64,000 bases of DNA. Origin: Planctomycetota bacterium. Its GTDB lineage: Bacteria > Planctomycetota > UBA1135 > GCA-002748355. The notes beneath the pieces were generated by a model, which saw only the letters and a program-made list of their open reading frames with translations, searched no databases and was not told the origin of the DNA. Positions within the stretch are counted from its first letter, which is position 1. Every line of letters starts with the position of its first letter. Below are positions 57,526 through 64,000 of the stretch, in pieces. Location: assembly GCA_011321845.1 (NCBI GenBank), contig DROQ01000055.1:17927-81926 (forward strand), in the 5' to 3' direction. Both the position numbers and the translations under genes were made by a program.

Positions 57526-58724
57526 CGTCCACCTCCTTTGCTTCCCGTGTCATGGACCGTTTTGGAGGAACCCTTGTCGGCCTCCAATTGGAGTTTCTGG
57601 ATCAGAGAGGAGGTCGCGTAGGGTTGCCCCTCGATCCTGGCGTTCCGGAGCCGCTCCGCGAGCGCCCGAAGAACCAGGTTGCGCCCACCCTCCCCCTGGA
57701 GGGCGGCAACAAGATTGGTGAGGGCCTTGGCCTCAGCCTCAGCCGCCGCGAGGATCCCCTTTGCCTCTCGCTCCGCCTTGTAGTAAGCAGCGTCCGCTTC
57801 GACCTTGCGTCGATAAGCATAAGCCTCGGCGGCTCGCTTCACTTCGAGAACCCGGCCTTCGGCCGCGAGGAGCTGCTCCTGCAGGATGCCCTTGATCTTG
57901 GCAATCTCGACCTCGGCCTTTTTTTCGATGAGGACGATCTCCTTCCCCTGTTTTTCAATGGCGGCCTTGGCGAGAGCTTTTTGTTTTTCGACCTCCTGGT
58001 CGGCCTCCTTCTTGTCACGGATGGCTTTTTCGTATTCCTCGTAGAAACGGAAACGGTCGGGAATGACCTTGGTCACCCGGATCCCGTGGGGGTTGAGGAG
58101 CTTGTTCAACTCGCGCTCGGATTCGCGAGCCTTTTCCTCCCGCTTGGCGGCGTCGTAAAAGGTTTCGGTCTCCAGGGAACCGAAGACATAGCGGATGACA
58201 GCCCGGCTGTAATCCCGGATCCACTTGGCCTGCCAGGCCTCTTCGAGGGTGTAGGACCTCCGCCGACGGCCCCGTTCCGCAACTGGAACAAGGACTCGCA
58301 CCTTTTGTACTCCCGTCTCCTTGACCAGACGCTCCTTGAGAACCTTTACATCCAAAAGAAGCGAGTAGTTGACTTCGACATCCAGGCGCACGTCCGAGCC
58401 GTCCCGGGTCTTGATCCGAACCTCGTCACCGGTCTTGGTCATCATCTTGAGGGTGTGGACCGTCTTGTCGATGGTGTAGAGGTCGCTGGTCAGGCTGTTG
58501 TAAAAGAAAGAGCCCGGATCGGGGATGATTTCCACTTCTCCGCTGATGTTGTTGATCAGGACGCCGACTTCGCTTGCCGTCACCCGGCCTACCCGCACCA
58601 CGAAGAAGGCGAGAATGACAATGGCCGCAAGGCCAAGGACGAGGCCGAGGGGAACGCGCGAGAAGGGATTTTTGAACTTGTAGTTTCTGGGAAACTCGGG
58701 GGGGCTTCCTGTGTGGATCACCAT
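57522..58724 (-). CDS. SPFH/band-7 membrane protein (first of pair)
   Basis: 400 residues from ATG 58724, preceded by AAGGAG at 8 bases; a longer frame reaches 58781 without one. A short cytoplasmic head is followed by a membrane helix (LGLVLGLAAIVILAFFVVRV, about 32-51), the SPFH domain at about 52-260 and a long Ala/Glu/Lys coiled-coil at about 255-350. Residues about 150-185 carry a charged insertion (VAERGRRRRSYTLEEAW). The C-terminal tail is hydrophilic and disordered. It heads the SPFH operon. An extended -10-like TGGTATAAG lies about 90 bases upstream. Confidence 0.88.
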   Translation of the reverse strand: MVIHTGSPPEFPRNYKFKNPFSRVPLGLVLGLAAIVILAFFVVRVGRVTASEVGVLINNISGEVEIIPDPGSFFYNSLTSDLYTIDKTVHTLKMMTKTGDEVRIKTRDGSDVRLDVEVNYSLLLDVKVLKERLVKETGVQKVRVLVPVAERGRRRRSYTLEEAWQAKWIRDYSRAVIRYVFGSLETETFYDAAKREEKARESERELNKLLNPHGIRVTKVIPDRFRFYEEYEKAIRDKKEADQEVEKQKALAKAAIEKQGKEIVLIEKKAEVEIAKIKGILQEQLLAAEGRVLEVKRAAEAYAYRRKVEADAAYYKAEREAKGILAAAEAEAKALTNLVAALQGEGGRNLVLRALAERLRNARIEGQPYATSSLIQKLQLEADKGSSKTVHDTGSKGGGR

Positions 58725-59024
58725 TTTTTTCTCCTTGATCCCGATCCATCCGTGATGTCGGGGATTTGAGGCAAGTTCCAAGCAGTCGCGAGGACTGGGT
58801 TTGGAGAGAACTTATACCAGGGGGGAGGCGGGAGACCGCCAAGTCCTCTCCTTTCTTTCCATCCGAAGCCAGCCATACGATCCAGGGAGAGAATAATTCT
58901 TAAGGTATTGCGGCAAAGAGCCTTGAAGCAAAACCTGGAGTTTCCTGCCTGAAACGGTAATACTGGTCGCCCCAAAAATTCCGTGCGGGGCGGGCTCTCC
59001 GCCTCCCCGGATATGAGGAGAACA
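58725..59024. other. Divergent intergenic region between SPFH and leucine genes
   Basis: 300 bases. Toward the SPFH genes, TGGTATAAG (minus strand, 58820-58812) is a reasonable extended -10. Toward the leucine genes, TAATAC at 58958-58963 is a weak -10 candidate without a good -35. Bases 58987-59008 can form a strong GC hairpin (GGGGCGG with CCGCCTCCCC, one bulge) just before the leuDC ribosome-binding site. No leader peptide rich in leucine codons is evident. Confidence 0.45.
58812..58820 (-). promoter_or_regulatory. Extended -10 candidate for the SPFH operon
   Basis: On the minus strand the sequence reads TGGTATAAG, a TGn extended -10 element, 88-96 bases before the ATG at 58724. The best -35 match is poor, as is common for extended -10 promoters. 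Confidence 0.4.
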
Positions 59025-61046
59025 ATGATGGAGAGTGGATCTCGAACCAGCTTCCGGTTGACGGGCCGGGTCCTTTATTTGACAAAGGATCCGGAGCTGC
59101 TGCGTCGCCAGCTCGAGGGCGAGGAACTCGCCTGGGACCCTTCGATGGAGCTGATCGACAACATCTCCACGGATGAAATCACCCCGGGCTGGGTCTGCTA
59201 TTACTACGACGAGACCCTCGCGGAGTACTGCCTCATCGGCCTCCGGGGAGGGATCATCAAGAAGGACGCGATCAAAAACGGGGGTTTCCAGGTCGTCGTC
59301 TCGGGACTCTCGAAGGGATGCGGAAGCTCCAGGGAAACCGCCCCCTACAGCGAGCTGACGGCGGGGATCGAGCTGGTCGTAGCCAAGAGCATCGAAAAGA
59401 TCTACGGCCAAAACTCCCAGAACATCGGGCTGTTGACCACCACCGACTTTTCCCTTCTGGAGCGCCTGCAAAAGGGTGAGGAGCTACCGATCTCGGCCTT
59501 TACGGAGGGGCTGGATCCGATCTCGGCCAGGATCGTCACGTACGGGGGCCTCTTCAACTACAACAAGGCCCGCCTCGCCGGACAGGTCACCCCGCCCCCC
59601 TGCGAAACCGGAGCGCGGCCCATGACCCTGGTCGAAAAGATCATCGCCAGGCACGCGATCAAGGACGCCAAGTCAGGGACGATCGGGATCCCCGCCGTCA
59701 AACCGGGGGACGCGCTTTTCGCGCGGACGGACGTGCGCTTTTCCCATGAGTATGTCACGCCGATGGCGGCGAGCCTCTTCTACGGGGCCCTGGGCAAGGA
59801 CGCCAAGGTTCGGGACCCGGAGACGGTGTTCGCCTTTCGAGACCACCTGACTTTCTTGGATCAGATCATGCCCGAGGAGCACGTCAAACTGGGCCTCCGC
59901 GAACAGGCCAGATCCCTGCGCGACGTCCAGGAGAAGTTCTGCCAAGATCAAGGGATCAAGCTTTATGGCGAGGTGGAACGCGACGGAAAGACGGTGGGCT
60001 CCGAAGCCATCTGCCACAACAAGGTCATCGAGGAACTGGCCAATCCGGGAGAACTGGTCCTGGGGACGGACTCGCACACCTGCATGGGTGGGGCCCTGGG
60101 GGCCTTCGCTTTCGGCGTGGGGAGTACGGACATGGCGAACGCATGGTTTACCAAGGACGTCCGCGTAAGGGTCCCCGAGACTGTGCGCTTCGTCCTGAGG
60201 GGAACACTGCGACCCGACGTGGTCGCCAAGGACGTCATGTTGCATCTGCTCTCCCTCGAGTTCTTCCGGGGCGGGGACGGGATCGGCAAGGTCCTGGAGT
60301 TCGCGGGGCCAGCGGTTAGCGCGATGAACATGGATGAGCGCGCCACTCTGACCAACATGGCCGTCGAAGCCGGCGGGTTCACCGGGATCATCGAGGCGGA
60401 CAAGGTCACAATCGACTACCTCGAAAACCGTCGTCCCCAGAGCCGAGAGGAGTTAGAGGCCATGATCGTGCGGGCGGACGAGGGTGCGCAGTATTTCCGC
60501 AGCTTCGAGCTGGACCTCTCCGAAATCGAACCGATGGTGGCCACCCCGGGAGACCCCCGAAACGGCATTCCCATCTCCCAGCTGGAGGGACCGGTGAAGG
60601 TGGACATCGCCTACGGGGGATCCTGCACAGGGGGCAAGAAAGCGGACATGGACATGTACGCGGCCGTCCTCTCGGCCGCCCTCGCCCAGGGCAAAAAGGT
60701 GCACGAAGGGGTCGAACTCTTCATCCAATTCGGGTCCCAGGAGATCCGGGACTACGCCTTCGCCAAGGGCTATGACAAAATTTTCGAAGATGCGGGCGCC
60801 AAGATGATCGACCCCTCCTGCGGAGCTTGTATCAAGGCGGGGCCTGGGGTCTCCTTTGACGCAGACCAGGTCACGATCTCCGCCATCAACCGAAACTTTC
60901 CCGGTCGTTCCGGACCGGGCAAGGTCTACTTGGGGAGTCCTCTCACGGTGGCGGCCTCGGCCATCGCAGGCAGGATCGTCGCCCCCGCGGACCTCCTGAG
61001 AAACATCGCGGAAACACCCTGGGCGGAGCCGGCGGTCGGCGCCTGA
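59025..61046 (+). CDS. Fused 3-isopropylmalate dehydratase with small domain before large domain
   Basis: 673 residues from ATG 59025, with GAGGAGA 5 bases upstream. Residues about 40-145 are the aconitase-family swivel (LeuD-like) domain: NISTDEITPGW and SGLSKGCGSSRETAPYS with the substrate-binding arginine. Residues about 200-660 are the LeuC-like iron-sulfur part, with cluster cysteines C353 in GTDSHTCMGG and C599/C602 in DPSCGACIKAGPG. In aconitases the swivel domain is C-terminal and in most LeuC/LeuD systems it is a separate protein, so this is a swapped-order fusion. Next to leuB the expected reaction is isomerisation of 2- to 3-isopropylmalate. Homoaconitase or aconitase activity is an alternative. 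All catalytic residues I can place are present. Confidence 0.88.
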   Translation: MMESGSRTSFRLTGRVLYLTKDPELLRRQLEGEELAWDPSMELIDNISTDEITPGWVCYYYDETLAEYCLIGLRGGIIKKDAIKNGGFQVVVSGLSKGCGSSRETAPYSELTAGIELVVAKSIEKIYGQNSQNIGLLTTTDFSLLERLQKGEELPISAFTEGLDPISARIVTYGGLFNYNKARLAGQVTPPPCETGARPMTLVEKIIARHAIKDAKSGTIGIPAVKPGDALFARTDVRFSHEYVTPMAASLFYGALGKDAKVRDPETVFAFRDHLTFLDQIMPEEHVKLGLREQARSLRDVQEKFCQDQGIKLYGEVERDGKTVGSEAICHNKVIEELANPGELVLGTDSHTCMGGALGAFAFGVGSTDMANAWFTKDVRVRVPETVRFVLRGTLRPDVVAKDVMLHLLSLEFFRGGDGIGKVLEFAGPAVSAMNMDERATLTNMAVEAGGFTGIIEADKVTIDYLENRRPQSREELEAMIVRADEGAQYFRSFELDLSEIEPMVATPGDPRNGIPISQLEGPVKVDIAYGGSCTGGKKADMDMYAAVLSAALAQGKKVHEGVELFIQFGSQEIRDYAFAKGYDKIFEDAGAKMIDPSCGACIKAGPGVSFDADQVTISAINRNFPGRSGPGKVYLGSPLTVAASAIAGRIVAPADLLRNIAETPWAEPAVGA

Positions 61047-61157
61047 ACCAGCGGATTCATCGCCTCCAAGCGCCTGTTCGGCCGGCTGCCTGCCCCACAG
61101 GGCCGGCCCCGACTCAAGAGGACGCAAGGAGGCACTTCAAGAGAAACGAGCACAACT

Positions 61158-62213
61158 ATGACCAAGGTATACGATATCGCAGTCCTCCCCGGTGACGGGA
61201 TCGGAGAAGAGGTCGTCCGGGAGGGCCTCAAGGTTTTAGACGCCTGCGAAGAGGTCTTCGGCTTTCAAACAAAGCGGGAGAACATGCCCTACGGGGCGGA
61301 TCACTACCTCGCTACCGGTGAGACGATGCCCGAAGAGGCCATCGACCGCATCCGGGACATGAACGCCGTCCTCCTCGGGGCCATCGGTGACCCCAGGATC
61401 GAAGTGGGGCTCTTGGAGTTCGCCATCATCGCCGGACTCCGCTTCAAACTGGACCTCTATGTCAACCTCCGCCCCATCAAGCTCTACGACGCGCGCTTTT
61501 GCCCCCTCAAGGACAAGGGTCCCGAGCAGGTGGACATGCTGATCTGCCGAGAGAACACCGAAGGGGCCTACAGCGGCATCTACGGACATCTCCGCAAGGG
61601 CACGCCGGACGAGGTCGCCCATCAGTCCATGGTCTTTACCCGCAAGGGGGTGGAACGCATCATCCGCTTCGCCTTCGAGGAGGCGATGAAGCGCCCCCGG
61701 AAGAAACTGACCATGATCGACAAGGCCAACGCCCTCCGCGCCCAGGACCTCTGGACCCGGACCTTCGAGGAAGTCTCGCGAGAGTATCCCGAGATCGAAA
61801 CCGACCACGCTTACATCGACGCCGCCTGTATGTGGATGGTCAAGAACCCCGAATGGTTCGACGTGGCCGTCACCCCCAACCTCTTCGGGGACATCATCAC
61901 CGATCTCGGAGCCATGGTGCAGGGCGGGATGGGGATCGCCGCTTCCGGCAACATCCACCCCGGCAAGGTCTCCATGTTCGAGCCCATCCACGGCTCCGCT
62001 CCTAAGTACAAGGGACAGAACAAGGCCAACCCCATCGCCACTATCATGGCCGTCTCCATGATGCTCGACTTCTTGGGCGAAAAGGAAGCTGCTCTCAAGA
62101 TCGAAGACAGTGTCCGAGGCTTGATCGTGGACGGACAAATCCGTTCCCTCTCGGCGGGGGTTCATCCCACCGACGAGATCGGGACCATGGTCGCCGAGCG
62201 GGTCAAGGGCTAG
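61158..62213 (+). CDS. leuB: 3-isopropylmalate dehydrogenase-type beta-decarboxylating dehydrogenase
   Basis: 351 residues. The N-terminus IAVLPGDGIGEEVV, LYVNLRPIKLYD, RENTEGAYSG, the catalytic-Lys region TMIDKANALRAQDLW, and the metal-binding VTPNLFGDIITDLGA with EPIHGSAPKYKGQNKANP are characteristic of the isopropylmalate/isocitrate dehydrogenase family. NAD+ preference is suggested by the GSAPKY segment. LeuB is the best call because it follows the isopropylmalate-dehydratase fusion by 111 bases. Homoisocitrate or tartrate dehydrogenase is a less likely alternative. Confidence 0.88.
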   Translation: MTKVYDIAVLPGDGIGEEVVREGLKVLDACEEVFGFQTKRENMPYGADHYLATGETMPEEAIDRIRDMNAVLLGAIGDPRIEVGLLEFAIIAGLRFKLDLYVNLRPIKLYDARFCPLKDKGPEQVDMLICRENTEGAYSGIYGHLRKGTPDEVAHQSMVFTRKGVERIIRFAFEEAMKRPRKKLTMIDKANALRAQDLWTRTFEEVSREYPEIETDHAYIDAACMWMVKNPEWFDVAVTPNLFGDIITDLGAMVQGGMGIAASGNIHPGKVSMFEPIHGSAPKYKGQNKANPIATIMAVSMMLDFLGEKEAALKIEDSVRGLIVDGQIRSLSAGVHPTDEIGTMVAERVKG

Positions 62214-62250
62214 GTCCACCGCTCCTATCCTCCCCCGCCCTTCACCAGCG

Positions 62251-62528
62251 GGATCATCCCCTCGCCGGATTCATCCTTTGGCCGAGCCATTCCCTGGCCG
62301 GGATCATTCCCTGGCGGGATTCATTCTCCGGCAGGGGTCCCCCCCGGCTGGACCACCCGCCTGCTGGATCACTCCAAGGGCGGATCCTTCCCTGGAAGAA
62401 GTCCATCGCTGGCAAGGGCCACTTCGCCGGTTGGGGCATCCGCCGGCCAGATCGTCCCCTTAGCGGATCATTTTCTTGGTGGACCATCCGCTGAGTAGGA
62501 TCATTCCTGGCAGGGTCACCCACCAGTC
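62251..62528. repeat. Degenerate tandem repeat, about 17 units of 15-19 bp
   Basis: Units follow the consensus GGATCATTCCCTGGCN. Clear examples start at 62251, 62267, 62301, 62317, 62366, 62382, 62465, 62481 and 62498. Weaker units fill the space between. Unit length varies from 15 to 19 bases, so it is not a codon repeat. Most units contain GGA-N4-TCC, a small internal dyad. The array is flanked by non-repetitive sequence and lies directly after leuB. Confidence 0.75.
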
Positions 62529-62626
62529 GGGGCTTTTCGGCTGGTCCCCAACCCCTCGAAGCTGCCCAGGCTGCCCAGTTCTTCTTCTTTTTCTTCCAAT
62601 TCTGGGTCCATCTCGTGCCCTCCCTT

Positions 62627-62646
62627 TATATACGCTTTGGAGTATA
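62627..62646 (+). promoter_or_regulatory. Operator-like dyad ATATAC-N8-GTATAT
   Basis: A perfect 6-base inverted repeat with 8-base spacing, in an AT-rich patch about 157 bases before the ATG at 62803. The shape fits a homodimeric helix-turn-helix regulator site. It could also include a promoter -10 (TATATA or TATAT). Confidence 0.45.
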
Positions 62647-62802
62647 TCCTGGAGCCGCGATCTTCCAAGGAAATATCGGGGTCTTTCTCTGGGCTTTTCC
62701 TCTCGAAGGCAGACTTGTGACAGGGGCGTTACCAATCACGGCTCTCCCTCTTCCCTCATTCCCCGTAATCTTCCGCTAAACGTTCTAATCAGGAGACCAA
62801 CA

Positions 62803-63681
62803 ATGCGTTCAACCCTATTGGCAGCCTCTGCCCTCACCCTTTTCGCGGGCCTCGCGACCGCTCAAGAAACCGATGTTCCTTCGGACAAACCTGCTCTCAG
62901 GGATGTAGAAGTCAAACCTCAGGAGAACGAAAGGGCAAACCAGTTCTTCTACAAGGCCTTCTACCTCCAGAACGGAGCCAAGAAGTTCGCTCAGGCCATC
63001 CAGCTCTACAAAAAATTCCTCGAAGAAGCTCCCCATTCCCAATTTGCCCCCATTGCGGCTCGGAATACCCTCAACCTCCTCTACCGAACGAACCAGATCG
63101 AACAGGCCAATGAGTTCCGGGAAAACCACAAAGGATTGCTCGCCAAGGCCGTGCGCAGATCCGATCGCCCCGGGCAAGGACAGCCGGGCAGGAGGGGGAA
63201 CCGTCAAGGGGGTCGTGTCCGCGGCGGACGCGGCAACCCTCGTAACGCCGGCGCCCAGCTCGAGAGGCTTGAAAAACGCCTTATGGAGCTGAAACAGAAA
63301 ATCGAGGAAGCCAGAAAAAAGGATGACATGGCAACCGTCGAGAAACTCGAGGGGCGCCTTGCCAACCTGCAGAGGGCCCTCAAGCGGATCCAAGAGGGCG
63401 GCCGACAGGGCAACAACCGGGGTCAGGGGAGGAGGGGCCGCGGCAGGCGGATGATGAAACCTCTCACCGAAATGACCAAGGATGAACTCAAACAGCACAT
63501 CGAGCGCATGGGCTCGATGATCGATCGCTTTTCCGAGCGCCTGGTGGAAGAAGGTATGGAAGAACGGGCCAAGAAGATGAAAGACGCCTTCCAGAAGTTC
63601 AAGGCATTGGTCGAGGCGGGCAAGATCCAGGAAGCACAGGAGTTCCAGCGCAAGATTTTCCGCCGCCGCAGGAGGGATTGA
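62803..63681 (+). CDS. Secreted basic protein with Arg/Gly-rich linkers and coiled coil
   Basis: 292 residues from ATG 62803, with AGGAGA 8 bases upstream. Signal peptide RSTLLAASALTLFAGLATAQ. Residues about 45-110 form two TPR-like helical hairpins (FFYKAFYLQNGAKKFAQAIQLYKKFLEEAP). An Arg/Gly-rich stretch at about 120-145 (GRRGNRQGGRVRGGRG) is followed by a coiled coil at about 145-190, a second Arg/Gly stretch (GNNRGQGRRGRGRR) and a second helical segment ending FRRRRRD. No family is recognised. It resembles the EF-hand protein at 53.3 kb in being exported and very basic. Anionic polymers or nucleic acid are plausible ligands. Confidence 0.75.
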   Translation: MRSTLLAASALTLFAGLATAQETDVPSDKPALRDVEVKPQENERANQFFYKAFYLQNGAKKFAQAIQLYKKFLEEAPHSQFAPIAARNTLNLLYRTNQIEQANEFRENHKGLLAKAVRRSDRPGQGQPGRRGNRQGGRVRGGRGNPRNAGAQLERLEKRLMELKQKIEEARKKDDMATVEKLEGRLANLQRALKRIQEGGRQGNNRGQGRRGRGRRMMKPLTEMTKDELKQHIERMGSMIDRFSERLVEEGMEERAKKMKDAFQKFKALVEAGKIQEAQEFQRKIFRRRRRD

Positions 63682-63733
63682 TCTCAAGTCCCGGCTTCGA
63701 TTCTCCCGATAACACGGGGGTATGGAGGCCAGG

Positions 63734-64000
63734 ATGAACCATCCCCAAATCGCATGGAAAAGGCCCTCCGGGGCCTTTTTTCTTTCCCTTCTCTCCCTTT
63801 TTCTCTGGGTCTCCCCTGGTTCAGGGCAACAAAAGGTCTTCGTCCCCGACGGGCAGGCCGGCTCGGGAAAAATCAACCAGGTTCCCCTGGGAGGAAAGGG
63901 CCCCTTCGGTTCCTTCCAGAACATGCGAACCCAGATCCGCATCCCTGCTTCCTTTTTCCCAGCGGGTGGGTCCACCATCAAGGACCTGGGCTTCGCCGCA
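63734..64000 (+). CDS. Secreted protein, N-terminal part (3' end outside window)
   Basis: The frame starts at ATG 63734, with GGAGG 5 bases upstream, and is open to the window end (89 codons). The signal peptide is AFFLSLLSLFLWVSPGSGQ after a basic WKRPSG. The mature start contains QIRIPASFFPAGGSTIKDLGF, a pattern seen at the beginning of planctomycete-type secreted beta-sandwich proteins. The codons for KRPSGAFFLS also form a terminator-like hairpin, described separately. The function cannot be told from this part. Confidence 0.7.
   Translation, partial: MNHPQIAWKRPSGAFFLSLLSLFLWVSPGSGQQKVFVPDGQAGSGKINQVPLGGKGPFGSFQNMRTQIRIPASFFPAGGSTIKDLGFAA
63758..63781 (+). terminator. Intrinsic terminator inside the next gene's signal-peptide codons
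   Basis: AAAAGGCCC (63758-63766), loop TCCG, GGGCCTTTT (63771-63779) and a T run to 63781 form a 9-bp perfect stem with a U tract. It is 76 bases after the stop at 63681 and 24 bases inside the open frame that starts at 63734. It could terminate the upstream gene, attenuate the downstream gene, or both. Confidence 0.75.

Larger units (their letters stand above)
62214..62802. other. Long intergenic region with tandem repeat and operator-like dyad
   Basis: 589 bases between leuB and the next gene. It contains the 16-bp degenerate repeat (62251-62528) and a dyad element at 62627-62646, both listed separately. Frames crossing it have no start signals and change frame relative to the repeat, so I consider it non-coding. 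Confidence 0.6.

Noticed and set aside
62254..62523. 89-codon minus-strand frame through the tandem array
   Set aside because: Repeat units vary between 15 and 19 bases, so there is no regular peptide repeat and no start signal.
62251..62528. CRISPR array
   Set aside because: Units are short, degenerate and directly adjacent; there are no unique spacers of 25-40 bases, no constant repeat and no cas genes.

Overview
The window is a 64 kb piece of a bacterial chromosome. Most of it is GC-rich with dense genes on both strands. It carries lipoboxes, an outer-membrane porin, a LolD-type ATPase and a multihaem outer-membrane-type lipoprotein, so the cell is Gram-negative. A secreted alpha/alpha-toroid protein beside BatA and a TPR/PQQ-propeller protein, very large secreted propeller proteins, basic EF-hand proteins and a TMTC-like GT-C enzyme suggest Planctomycetota or a neighbouring phylum. 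That placement is inference; there is no rRNA here to test it. I saw no tRNA, rRNA, CRISPR array, insertion sequence or phage gene.

Layout. 1-9.5 kb: a BatA/VWA protein (cut by the window edge), a secreted toroid protein and a TPR/PQQ-propeller protein form one minus-strand operon; a divergent HEAT/propeller protein follows. 7.7-12.2 kb: a coupled minus-strand operon of small lipoprotein, beta-CASP metallo-beta-lactamase RNase-like protein, DapF and an M48 membrane protease. 12.3-19.2 kb: a GIDE-LemA fusion, then guaB-guaA running into an ABC-2 exporter pair. 19.2-22.5 kb: a LolD/FtsX-type pair. 22.8-28.9 kb: a response regulator with a decayed HD-like domain, Ogt, a GT2-TPR glycosyltransferase, TrmFO and an Mrp-family ATPase lacking the usual CxxC. 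29-34.7 kb: an M28B peptidase translationally coupled to a heterodimeric ABC exporter. 34.7-40 kb: a porin, a 12-haem lipoprotein cytochrome and two lipoproteins, a candidate outer-membrane electron conduit. 40.1-45.4 kb: a CoA-type Nudix hydrolase, TypA, a TMTC-like membrane protein and MoxR.

45.4-48.7 kb is a sharply AT-rich island with two exported proteins of unknown function and long non-coding gaps, probably acquired horizontally. 48.8-58.7 kb returns to GC-rich housekeeping and envelope genes: a TPR lipoprotein, a degenerate metallophosphoesterase, FabI, an alkaline-phosphatase-superfamily enzyme, a repetitive polybasic EF-hand protein, an AI-2E-family permease, FolD and a coupled SPFH pair. 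59-62.2 kb is a leucine module in which LeuD and LeuC are fused in swapped order, followed by LeuB. 62.2-62.6 kb holds a degenerate tandem repeat of about 16 bp. The window ends with a basic secreted protein and the start of another secreted protein whose signal-peptide codons contain an intrinsic-terminator sequence.

Many neighbouring genes overlap by ATGA or GTGA, so translational coupling appears common. Several convergent pairs overlap at their 3' ends. Starts were chosen from ribosome-binding sites, signal peptides and overlaps, and are less certain than the stops.
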